A stretch of DNA of 64,000 nucleotides, from positions 7,731,501-7,795,500 of the forward strand of contig NZ_CP125098.1 of NCBI RefSeq assembly GCF_030020805.1, read 5' to 3'. A program made the translations under genes and the position numbers. Source of the stretch: Paenibacillus sp. RC67 (GTDB lineage Bacteria > Bacillota > Bacilli > Paenibacillales > NBRC-103111). Shown one piece after another: positions 28,116 to 35,754 of the stretch. Below the pieces are notes generated by a model. It had not been told where the DNA came from and did not search any database. It was given only the letters and a program-made list of their open reading frames with translations. The first letter of the stretch is position 1, and each line of letters starts with the position of its first letter.

Positions 28116-28583
28116 ATGCCCCAGTCCACCGAAATCGAAGTAGATCTGCAGCTTTCTCAGATCATAGGTTCCCAAATCGTATCCATTGAACTGTTCCAGC
28201 TTGATCGGCTCGCACACCAAATGATTCAAGGTCCCTCCAATGCCCAAGATACCGCCGCTTGTCTGCTGAAAGTCTCTAGCACCGGGCGAAATGGCTGGGG
28301 ACTGTGTGGGATGCCTGTTGAAGAGCCACGGTTTGATTTTATAAAATGGGTTTCCGTTTTCGGCAAATTAAAGGGTGCTTCCGTGACAGATGCAATTCAA
28401 TTTGTTCAGCAGCATCATTCGGAATGGGGGACACAAAGATATACGATAGGCAGAGCTTCACTTACCGAGCTGGCCTCTCAATGTCAAAGTGGCTGCTTCC
28501 TCTCTCGGCAGAGTGAAATATGTAATGGGCTCGAACGCTCCTTTTTGATCGATCATTCCGATCGTTATTTTTCCTTTCTATGA
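28116..28583 (+). CDS. Hypothetical protein under c-di-AMP riboswitch control
   Basis: 155 residues, no signal peptide or membrane segment. Not firmly recognised. The first 90 residues resemble the N-terminal capping domain of enolase-superfamily (MR/MLE) enzymes: IVSIELFQLDRLAH, then LLKVSSTGRNGWGLCGMP. The TIM barrel that would follow is absent. The frame is open from 27993, but that part lies in the riboswitch terminator; ATG 28116 follows AAAAAGGAG at 12 bases. Alone in its transcript, ended by the terminator at 28634. Confidence 0.75.
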   Translation: MPQSTEIEVDLQLSQIIGSQIVSIELFQLDRLAHQMIQGPSNAQDTAACLLKVSSTGRNGWGLCGMPVEEPRFDFIKWVSVFGKLKGASVTDAIQFVQQHHSEWGTQRYTIGRASLTELASQCQSGCFLSRQSEICNGLERSFLIDHSDRYFSFL

Positions 28584-28633
28584 ACTAAGCATTCCTATTG
28601 AATATCCGCAATCCTAAATATAGAAGCAAGACT

Positions 28634-28667
28634 AAGACATCGGGTTATATGCCTGATGTCTTTTTTT
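28634..28667. terminator. Terminator after the riboswitch-controlled gene
   Basis: AAGACATC(G)GG paired with CC(T)GATGTCTT, followed by seven T on the plus strand. Confidence 0.85.
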
Positions 28668-28678
28668 GTATTTGGCGA

Positions 28679-29260
28679 CTAGGCTTCCCACCAGGTGATA
28701 TTGGCGCTCGACGTAATGGTTAAGCCAACAGATGAGCTGGATGATGTGACACTCACAGTTAACGAGCTGCCTGGGGGGACGATAATAGAGCCGACATAGT
28801 CTTGGGCAAATACTCCGGGCGCCATCTGAATCGTTGTAAATGTTGTTCCACCCGTCGGTGCAGAAGTAGAGGATTGTGCGGTCATAACACTAGTGCTGCT
28901 GCTATTGAAGTTGTTATTAGTAGGGGTCAAGGTAGTGGGAGATGTTAAGGTGCCGCCGCTTAAAAAAGTAGAACTTCCGGAAAGTGCGGATAACAAAGAG
29001 GAGCCGCCGATACTAATTCCGATTCGGGAAACGTAGACGGTTTTACCGCTTGCTGCCGGATTCGTGATTTTTAGCGTAATAACCGCCGAGATGAGGCTAA
29101 GAACGACTAACGCTGAAGCGGATCCGGTAATCGAAAATAAGCTGCCTGCCTTGCTCGCTCCGCTTTCCGGCGGAGAGACGATACCCGGGGCTTGATAGGT
29201 ATTGACGGACTCGGTAAATACCGGGTTATTGAGAGTGTTAAACACATTTTTGTTCGGCAT
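28679..29260 (-). CDS. Ser/Thr/Gly-rich protein, paralogue of the next gene
   Basis: 193 residues, no signal peptide. About a quarter Ser, plus much Thr and Gly. It shares with the neighbour the start MPNxxVFxxxxNPxxxExVNxY, the block TNPAASGKTVYVSR, the SSTSVMTA segment, GSIIVPPGSSLTVSV and the end WWEA. Function unknown; composition and neighbours suggest a spore or cell-surface structural protein, possibly glycosylated (inference). ATG 29260 follows GGAGGGGGG. Cotranscribed with 29286-29816. Confidence 0.75.
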   Translation of the reverse strand: MPNKNVFNTLNNPVFTESVNTYQAPGIVSPPESGASKAGSLFSITGSASALVVLSLISAVITLKITNPAASGKTVYVSRIGISIGGSSLLSALSGSSTFLSGGTLTSPTTLTPTNNNFNSSSTSVMTAQSSTSAPTGGTTFTTIQMAPGVFAQDYVGSIIVPPGSSLTVSVTSSSSSVGLTITSSANITWWEA

Positions 29261-29285
29261 AGGGTACTCCCCCCTCCTCTTCTCT

Positions 29286-29816
29286 TTAGTATTCCCACCA
29301 GCTAACTACAGCAGATGCCGTTGCTGCGCCCAGCCCTACAGAAATCGTCAATGAGTTCCCGGTCGGAACAATAATACTTCCTGTGAACGATAGACTAAAC
29401 GGCCCTGAAGGCAAAATCAGCATTAAAAATGATACCGGACTTCCCGTTACCGTTCCGGCAGCACCTCTCGCTGTCATGACGCTTGTATTGGAGCTGCCGA
29501 AATTAAGATTAAGGGGTGTAACTGCTGATCCGGTGACCGTTCCGTTCTTCTGCAGCGTAGCCGTAGCACCAGCAATAGAAGAGCTCCCGTATACACGGGA
29601 AACATACATGGTTTTACCGCTCCCTACCGGATTGGTTACTTGTAATATTAAATTTTGCGCGGACGTAATACTTGACGAGAAATTGGCTATATACAAAGAT
29701 CCCGCCATACTGGCGCTTCCTTCCGGCGAGCCATCAACACCCGGAAATGTATACGGATTAACCTGCTCAATATAAAGCGGGTTGGTCGTCTGATCAAAAA
29801 CATAATAGTTCGGCAT
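29286..29816 (-). CDS. Ser/Thr/Gly-rich protein, probable spore-surface component
   Basis: 176 residues, paralogue of the protein at 28679 (MPNYYVF start, VTNPVGSGKTMYVSR, NTSVMTA, GSIIVPTGNSLTISV, final WWEY). The alternating small and branched residues predict beta structure. ATG 29816 follows GGAGGT. A sigma-K-like promoter lies about 75 bases upstream, which suggests synthesis in the mother cell late in sporulation. No named family recognised with certainty. Confidence 0.78.
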   Translation of the reverse strand: MPNYYVFDQTTNPLYIEQVNPYTFPGVDGSPEGSASMAGSLYIANFSSSITSAQNLILQVTNPVGSGKTMYVSRVYGSSSIAGATATLQKNGTVTGSAVTPLNLNFGSSNTSVMTARGAAGTVTGSPVSFLMLILPSGPFSLSFTGSIIVPTGNSLTISVGLGAATASAVVSWWEY

Positions 29817-29890
29817 AATTCCGTACCTCCACTACATCATTTTCGACTCATTCCTTCACTACCCAATTCCCGTTTCAGGGTACTCCGTTT

Positions 29891-29919
29891 TAATATATGC
29901 TTTCTTGTCCTCAACGTTG
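29891..29919 (-). promoter_or_regulatory. Sigma-K-like promoter of the Ser/Thr-rich protein operon
   Basis: On the minus strand AC (29916-29917), exactly 16 bases, then CATATATTA (29891-29899), matching the late mother-cell pattern AC - 16/17 - CATANNNTA. The pattern is short, so chance matches are possible. Confidence 0.5.
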
Positions 29920-30091
29920 ATAGGAACTATGATGATCTTTCATTACTTTGAAGCCTATCATGTTATTTGTCCAATCAACGCAATACGGCTCCAAATATAC
30001 TTATAGAGACGTCAAATGTATTTTTGCAAGAAAAAAGATAGGCGACATTTTGCCGCGATGGCACATTTGGGGGAGAGGGGGTGAGCATTCG

Positions 30092-30745
30092 ATGCTAGTC
30101 CAAAAAACAAAGCGTCATTGCTTTAAAAAAAAGAAAAAAGCCCCCAAAAAGCATTGCACTCCTAAGAAAAAATGCTGCAAAAAAGTACAGCCGCACTGCC
30201 ACCACCGGTGTAAACGTAAGAAGCCGCCTTGCCCTTGCGACTGCACGGTTACTGTTCGCAAAATTAAGAGACCGGTCACAGTTATTGCAGATAAGCTTGA
30301 TATACGGGATTTGAATGCCCAAAAGGACAGCGTGCAAATTTTCGGAACGGATAGCACACAGATTATTCCTGTTCTTACGGACCATGAAGGACGGATTATC
30401 GTAAGTCCCAATTCTTCAAATATTGTGTTCGAAGAAGAAGCATTCCTGAACCTGCAGGTGTCCGACCAGTTTACGGATCTTCCGCTCCAGGACACGACGA
30501 CTAAGACAGTCATGTCGTATGCCGTCATCAATCGCGGAACGTCTCCTGCTATAGTTCGAACAGAAATAAGTCCGAATTCTTCGGACTTTTCGTTGGACCA
30601 GCAAGATGTAGTGCAGCCGAACTCTGTGCGGGTTTTCGTACCCAATCGGTTTTTAAAATGGACTAGACTATCCATTTCAACCGAAAAGGGAACCGTTCCT
30701 ACTCAGGTAGATGTTTACTTTCAATCCCAAACTATAGGAAGCTAA
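30092..30745 (+). CDS. Lys/Cys/His-rich N-terminus plus DUF6385-like domain
   Basis: 217 residues. The first ~50 residues are extremely basic with many Cys and His (KKTKRHCFKKKKKAPKKHC, then CCKK, HCHHRCKRKKPPCPCDC in pieces), like coat or exosporium proteins that cross-link or bind metal. The rest (LDIRDLNAQKDSVQIFGTD, TQIIPVLTDHEGRIIV) looks like DUF6385, ending in a beta-rich FLKWTRLSIST region shared with the next gene. ATG 30092 follows GGGGGTGAG; the frame upstream to 29948 lacks a ribosome site. 22 bases before the repeat protein, so one operon. Confidence 0.8.
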   Translation: MLVQKTKRHCFKKKKKAPKKHCTPKKKCCKKVQPHCHHRCKRKKPPCPCDCTVTVRKIKRPVTVIADKLDIRDLNAQKDSVQIFGTDSTQIIPVLTDHEGRIIVSPNSSNIVFEEEAFLNLQVSDQFTDLPLQDTTTKTVMSYAVINRGTSPAIVRTEISPNSSDFSLDQQDVVQPNSVRVFVPNRFLKWTRLSISTEKGTVPTQVDVYFQSQTIGS

Positions 30746-30767
30746 TCTATTATTGAGAGGTGATTTT

Positions 30768-32105
30768 ATGCCGAACTATACTGTGTTTCAAAGCGATCCG
30801 GATAATCTACGAACGTTAATTTTCGGTAATGACAGTACAGGTAATCCACACTCCATAGCAACGGATACCAACGGAAATCTGACTCCCATCATACTGGACG
30901 GTACGCTCTCCAGCGTGCTCGGCGCTACCATCACTTCCGGTACTTTGACCTCCGCTGGGACGATTTCCAACATTCTGAACGGTACGATTACCAGCGTGCT
31001 CGGTGCTACTATCACCGCCGGTACTCTGACCTCCGCAGGGACCATCACCGACATTCTGAACGGTACGATTACCAGCGTGCTCGGCGCTACCATCACCGCC
31101 GGTACTTTGACTTCCGCAGGGACCATCACCGACATTTTGAATGGTACGATCACCAGTGTTCTTGGTGCCACGATCACTGCCGGTACTCTGACCTCCGCAG
31201 GGACCATCACCGACATTCTGAACGGTACGATTACCAGCGTGCTTGGTGCCACGATCACTGCCGGTACTTTGACTTCTGCCGGGACCATTACCAATATTCT
31301 TAACGGCACAATTACCAGCGTGCTCGGCGCTACTATTACTGCCGGTACTCTGACCTCCGCCGGGACCATCACCGACATTCTGAATGGTACGATCACCAGT
31401 GTTCTTGGTGCCACGATCACTGCCGGTACTCTGACCTCCGCAGGGACCATCACCGACATTCTGAACGGTACGATCACCAGTGTACTTGGCGCTACCATCA
31501 CTGCCGGTACTTTGACTTCCGCTGGGACGATTACCAACATTCTAAACGGCACGATCACCAGCGTACTTGGAGCTACCATCACTGCCGGCACTTTGACCTC
31601 CGCTGGGACCATTACCAACATTCTGAACGGCACGATCACCAGCGTGCTCGGCGCTACCATCACTGCTGGTACTTTGACCTCCGCTGGGACGATTACCAAT
31701 ATTCTGAACGGTACGATTACCAGTTTGCTTGGGGCCACCGTAACCGCAGGTACATTGAGCAGCGTGACGTCGATATCCCAAAAGAGCTTCATCGAACAAT
31801 CAACCCTTGGCATCACGACAGGCAATACCTATACCCCTTTACCAGCTATTACCACAGGAGTACTGGGCGTCTATTCTTTCTTCATTTTCAACAGTGGTGC
31901 GAATGCTATTAACACACGGGTGGAAATTAGTGCGGATGGAACAAATTATTTCGTAGATACGACAGGGGATAACCCCGTAGCTGCAGGCGCAACGGATGTG
32001 GTTGTAGCAGCAAGGTTCCTGAAGTATACCCGACTATCCTATCAATCGGCGGTCCCAGGCAGCCCTTCCACCATCAACGTCTATTTCAATGCCCAAGGAA
32101 CATAA
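30768..32105 (+). CDS. 27-residue-repeat surface protein, DUF6385-like ends
   Basis: 445 residues. The N-terminus MPNYTVFQSDPDNLRTLIFG shares the MPNxxVF start with the neighbours; residues about 45-330 are eleven copies of a 27-residue repeat (GTITSVLGA-TITAGTLTS-AGTIT(D/N)ILN), the first and last divergent; the C-terminal ~110 residues end with FLKYTRLSYQS..STINVYFNAQ as in the previous protein. No signal peptide or LPXTG. Repeat spacing suits a beta-solenoid rod; Thr/Ser density suits O-glycosylation (inference). ATG 30768 follows GAGAGGTG. Confidence 0.85.
   Translation: MPNYTVFQSDPDNLRTLIFGNDSTGNPHSIATDTNGNLTPIILDGTLSSVLGATITSGTLTSAGTISNILNGTITSVLGATITAGTLTSAGTITDILNGTITSVLGATITAGTLTSAGTITDILNGTITSVLGATITAGTLTSAGTITDILNGTITSVLGATITAGTLTSAGTITNILNGTITSVLGATITAGTLTSAGTITDILNGTITSVLGATITAGTLTSAGTITDILNGTITSVLGATITAGTLTSAGTITNILNGTITSVLGATITAGTLTSAGTITNILNGTITSVLGATITAGTLTSAGTITNILNGTITSLLGATVTAGTLSSVTSISQKSFIEQSTLGITTGNTYTPLPAITTGVLGVYSFFIFNSGANAINTRVEISADGTNYFVDTTGDNPVAAGATDVVVAARFLKYTRLSYQSAVPGSPSTINVYFNAQGT
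30900..31770 (+). repeat. Tandem 81-base coding repeat, ten full copies plus one partial
   Basis: Period 81 bases in frame from 30900; copies 1-10 fill 30900-31709 and a degenerate eleventh runs to about 31770. Protein copies are almost identical while codons vary (for example GGTACGATTACC versus GGCACGATCACC), so selection acts on the protein. Confidence 0.93.
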
Positions 32106-32137
32106 CCTGTCGGCCAAAAATATACTGTGTTATCCCC

Positions 32138-32170
32138 AAAGAGTACATGGGCATCCATGTGCTCTTTTTT
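32138..32170 (+). terminator. Terminator after the repeat protein
   Basis: AAAGAGTACATGG and CCATGTGCTCTTT form the stem, followed by TTT; it separates the surface-protein genes from the glycosyltransferase genes. Confidence 0.82.
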
Positions 32171-32184
32171 CAGGAGGCCGAAGG

Positions 32185-34221
32185 ATGATGGATACTAGGT
32201 TGATCGGAGTCCATATCATTATCAAAAATGAAGCAGAGCTTCTTCCCGATTGTCTGGAGAGCGTCAAAGACGCAGATGAACTGATAATAGTAGATACCGG
32301 GTCCGTTGACGGGTCCGACGAAATAGCTAAAGCTTATGGAGCCAAAGTCATTTATACAGAATGGACGCATTCTTTTGCAGCATCCAGAAATGAAGCTCTC
32401 CTGCATGCCACAACTGATTGGATTATTTATATCGATGCAGATGAACGACTCGTTGGAGGGATAGAGGCTGTCAGAACACTCCTTCAAGATACGAAGAACA
32501 CCGAAGCCTTTACGGTGCTGATCGAGAATGTACTGGGTGCAACCCTTGAGGATAGGCTGTTTCATAGAGCAGTGCGAATATTCCAAAACAGGAAAGGCTT
32601 CGCCTTTCATGGAGCAATCCACGAAGATATTGGGCCCTCAATCATCGATAAGTGCGGAATAGCGTCTATTCAGGACGCTCCCCTGCATCTTCTTCATCTC
32701 GGGTATTTGCCCCAGCAAATGAGCAGCAAGAACAAAGTGGCAAGAAACGAAGCTATATTGAAAAAGGGCTTAGCCGAACAGCCTAGCCATCCATTTTATT
32801 TATACCATATGGGGATTACTTGCTGTCAGAGCGGTCGGCTGGAGGAGGCCGTCGAATATATGAGCAAAGCTCTCGTTCATGCTGCTAATTCGGCGTCGTT
32901 CCGGCCAACGCTGGTTCGCGATTTAGTTAAGATAAGGATCGAACGTCAGGAAGCCATCCCGTCAGAAATGCTCCTACGCCAAGAGATCCGAACGTATCCA
33001 GACTATGCGGATCTGCATTTTTGGTTAGGTCAAACTTTGGAAATGCAAGGTCAGCTCGATGCTTCGCTAGAATCATTCCACAATGCTACAACGTTCCAGA
33101 ATGACCGATATGTGACAGAAGCAGGGATAAGCGGCTACCGCTCCTTCTACAAAATCGGAGAAATTGCAGCCCGATTAGGCCGATATGAGGCTGCAGCCAA
33201 ATCGTTTTACCAAGCAATCCAAGAGCATCGCACTTACCATCCCGCACTACTAGGTATAGCCGAGGCCTTTCGGCAGTTGAACGTGGCCGACCCGGAAATA
33301 TCCTCCTTATTGCAGACGCTTGTTCAACCTCAAGCCTCTTCACAATACTCCACTATAGCCGACGTCTTATACCAAATCGGGGCATTTCAAGAGCTGATAG
33401 CCTCCATACCGTCCCATATGCTTGAGGATAAAGCGATACGAATGCAATATGCTATGGCTCTTATTCAATCCGGCCTGTATGCGGAGGCTGAGTCCTTGTT
33501 AACCAAGGACGCCTTCTCATCCGATGAGGATCAGGAACAGGCAGCGCAGCTTCTTTATATTTGCCAACGGCAGCTTCATGGTCACCTGCAGGAGACGGCT
33601 CTAAGGGACATACCCGAGCGACTGTGCGAATCGCTCCATCAGCTCGATCGGTATCTTCAGCTAGGGGGACTGAGCGACAACGACGAGGACACGCAGCACT
33701 TATCCAAACTAGCCTGCAGTCTGATCCGTCAAGCCGTTTACCTTCAATGCTTGCAGACAGCCGAGCTGTTGACTGCGTGGTCCGACGACTGCGAGCTAGT
33801 GTACGCTAAGGAGCTTTACCGGCTAGGATGTACGGACCAGGCAGCCGAGCTGTTCATCGCCATGCTGCATGAGCAGCGATTGGATGAGGAGGGAACGTTC
33901 ATGATCGGCGAAATCTTGTTCGATAAAGGGCATTACTTTCAAGCAGCCGAGCTATTCGAAGGGGCGCTCGCCACGCAGCCGGACGATCCGAAAGCGAGAA
34001 CCGCTGCTTCTCTTTGTTATCTGCAGCTTGCTGGCGATAATTTGCGACAAGCCGCTGCTAAATCGCAAGACCGCCAGCTGTTTGCCGACGATTTGGCCAA
34101 AATCGACGGGAGTATCTTGCTGCTGAATCGAACAGGATGGCATACCGAATGGACAGGATACCGAAGGAGGGTTCGAAATGAAGCAACCCGTCATCTCCTT
34201 GTGCATGATAGTAAAGAATGA
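32185..34221 (+). CDS. GT2 glycosyltransferase - TPR fusion (1)
   Basis: 678-residue cytosolic protein. N-terminal family 2 glycosyltransferase (about 1-230): IIIKNEAELLPDCLESVKD, IIVDTGSVDGS and the DxD-type metal site YIDADERL. The remaining ~430 residues are TPR-like helical repeats (for example HPFYLYHMGITCCQSGRLEEA). This is the SunS-like arrangement, in which TPRs may hold a protein acceptor. ATG 32185 follows AGGAGG; 32188 is an alternative. Overlaps the next gene by 44 bases. Confidence 0.88.
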   Translation: MMDTRLIGVHIIIKNEAELLPDCLESVKDADELIIVDTGSVDGSDEIAKAYGAKVIYTEWTHSFAASRNEALLHATTDWIIYIDADERLVGGIEAVRTLLQDTKNTEAFTVLIENVLGATLEDRLFHRAVRIFQNRKGFAFHGAIHEDIGPSIIDKCGIASIQDAPLHLLHLGYLPQQMSSKNKVARNEAILKKGLAEQPSHPFYLYHMGITCCQSGRLEEAVEYMSKALVHAANSASFRPTLVRDLVKIRIERQEAIPSEMLLRQEIRTYPDYADLHFWLGQTLEMQGQLDASLESFHNATTFQNDRYVTEAGISGYRSFYKIGEIAARLGRYEAAAKSFYQAIQEHRTYHPALLGIAEAFRQLNVADPEISSLLQTLVQPQASSQYSTIADVLYQIGAFQELIASIPSHMLEDKAIRMQYAMALIQSGLYAEAESLLTKDAFSSDEDQEQAAQLLYICQRQLHGHLQETALRDIPERLCESLHQLDRYLQLGGLSDNDEDTQHLSKLACSLIRQAVYLQCLQTAELLTAWSDDCELVYAKELYRLGCTDQAAELFIAMLHEQRLDEEGTFMIGEILFDKGHYFQAAELFEGALATQPDDPKARTAASLCYLQLAGDNLRQAAAKSQDRQLFADDLAKIDGSILLLNRTGWHTEWTGYRRRVRNEATRHLLVHDSKE

Positions 34222-35746
34222 GGCCTCCTCCCTTCCTCGCTGTCTAAGGAGTGTTCGAGGAGTAGCAGATGAAATCATTATTATCGACACCGGTTCGACC
34301 GACGACACCGTTGCTATCGCCAGAAGCTTTGGCGCCAAAGTGACTTCCTTCCCCTGGAGTGGAAACTTCTCTGCAGCCCGGAACGCCGGCCTCTGTAAGG
34401 CAAGAGGCACCTGGATTTTATTTCTCGATGCCGACGAGGAATTGGCCTCTGAGGACAAGGCGCAATTGAAGATCTGCGCAGGGCATCTAGAATTCGAGGC
34501 ATTTTTCCTCCAAGTTCACAACCATTCCGGCGAAACTGACAGCTCTCCTGTAGCGACGGTGAACCCCATCGTACGTATGTTTCGACACCGTCCGGAATAT
34601 CGCTTTCAAGGTGCCATACACGAGCAGATTGCCCTATCCATTCTGGAACGGAAACCCCATGCCGCGTTTCATATCACCACGGTCAAGGTACATCATTACG
34701 GCTATGCTGGGTCTGTTGTCGCAAGCAAAGACAAAATACGCCGCAACCTGAAGCTGCTTGAGCAGGCTTTAAGCGAAAATCCCGACGACCCGTTTCACCA
34801 CTATAACGTTGCAGTCGAATACATGCGCATGCGCGATTGGCGCTCTGCCTTAATCCATCTTCGTCAATCGCTCGCCTTAAGCGACTTGGGAGCGAGCTAT
34901 CGCCATTTGATATACAAATACGAGAGCCGCTGCTGTCTGGAGCTTGGAGAATATGAGGAAGCTATTGGCACTTGCGAGCAGGGAATAGCGCAATATCCCG
35001 ACTATACGGATTTATACCATACGAAAGGGACTGTACTGTATGCCGTATGCAGGAAGCAGGAGGCCAAGGACGTGCTGCTGCTAGCTATGCAGAAAGGGGC
35101 TCCCCCTGTGCAGTACCATACCGATTCGGGATCCGGAACGTATTTAACCGCCTTCGCTTTGGGGCAAATTTGTGAGGAGCTTGAAGAAGACCAGGACGCG
35201 ATTCACTGGTATGAGGAAGCACTTCACCACAATAGGGCCTGGACGACTCCTTTATTAAGACTGATCCGTATCCTAAGACTGACTCAACGGGAAAATGAAC
35301 TTACGACGCTGCTATCTGGGACGTTGCTCCCAAAATCGCCTGAAGCCATCACCGTTGTAGTTAAAGCTTTGCTGGATGAGAACTGTGTCCAAACCGCAAA
35401 TACATTGCTGGCTTCCATGAGCCAAGCGGAGGACAAAGCGTTCAGAGCCTACGATTCTCTGCATGCGAGCCTAACATCCACCGGTATCGACGAAACCTCT
35501 ACGAGGATCCTAAATGCCTATTGTGATGAAAGAACGGGAGAAGCTTTAGGGCTGCTGCGGAGCTGGTCTTCCACATCCTTAGCTGATGAAGAATCTGCTT
35601 ACAAGGCATACCGGAAAAGCAGGACGCTGCTGGCCTTGGCCGACATCCATTTGAACCGTCTCTCTCAGTTCCTTCCACGCTGTGTCATCTATCGGCAGGT
35701 CAGACGCAACCTTCCACTCCCCAAGATCGAAATGGAGGAGGCCTGA
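34178..35746 (+). CDS. GT2 glycosyltransferase - TPR fusion (2)
   Basis: 522 residues, paralogue of the preceding protein. GT2 domain about 1-230: SLCMIVKNEASSLPRCLRSV, IIIDTGSTDDTV, FLDADEEL; then TPR repeats (DDPFHHYNVAVEYMRMRDWRSA). The segment SGSGTYLTAFALGQICEE recurs in the third copy as SGCGTYRTHCSAARVCE. ATG 34178 follows AAGGAGGG inside the end of the previous gene. Probably transfers a sugar to a protein or to a growing glycan (inference). Confidence 0.88.
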   Translation: MKQPVISLCMIVKNEASSLPRCLRSVRGVADEIIIIDTGSTDDTVAIARSFGAKVTSFPWSGNFSAARNAGLCKARGTWILFLDADEELASEDKAQLKICAGHLEFEAFFLQVHNHSGETDSSPVATVNPIVRMFRHRPEYRFQGAIHEQIALSILERKPHAAFHITTVKVHHYGYAGSVVASKDKIRRNLKLLEQALSENPDDPFHHYNVAVEYMRMRDWRSALIHLRQSLALSDLGASYRHLIYKYESRCCLELGEYEEAIGTCEQGIAQYPDYTDLYHTKGTVLYAVCRKQEAKDVLLLAMQKGAPPVQYHTDSGSGTYLTAFALGQICEELEEDQDAIHWYEEALHHNRAWTTPLLRLIRILRLTQRENELTTLLSGTLLPKSPEAITVVVKALLDENCVQTANTLLASMSQAEDKAFRAYDSLHASLTSTGIDETSTRILNAYCDERTGEALGLLRSWSSTSLADEESAYKAYRKSRTLLALADIHLNRLSQFLPRCVIYRQVRRNLPLPKIEMEEA

Positions 35747-35754
35747 ATATTCCT

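Noticed and set aside
30788-31825. Long minus-strand open frame (345 codons) opposite the repeat protein
   Set aside because: It is a by-product of the 81-base in-frame repeat, which keeps any stop-free frame open; no ribosome site, and the plus strand has start, ribosome site and conserved protein repeats.
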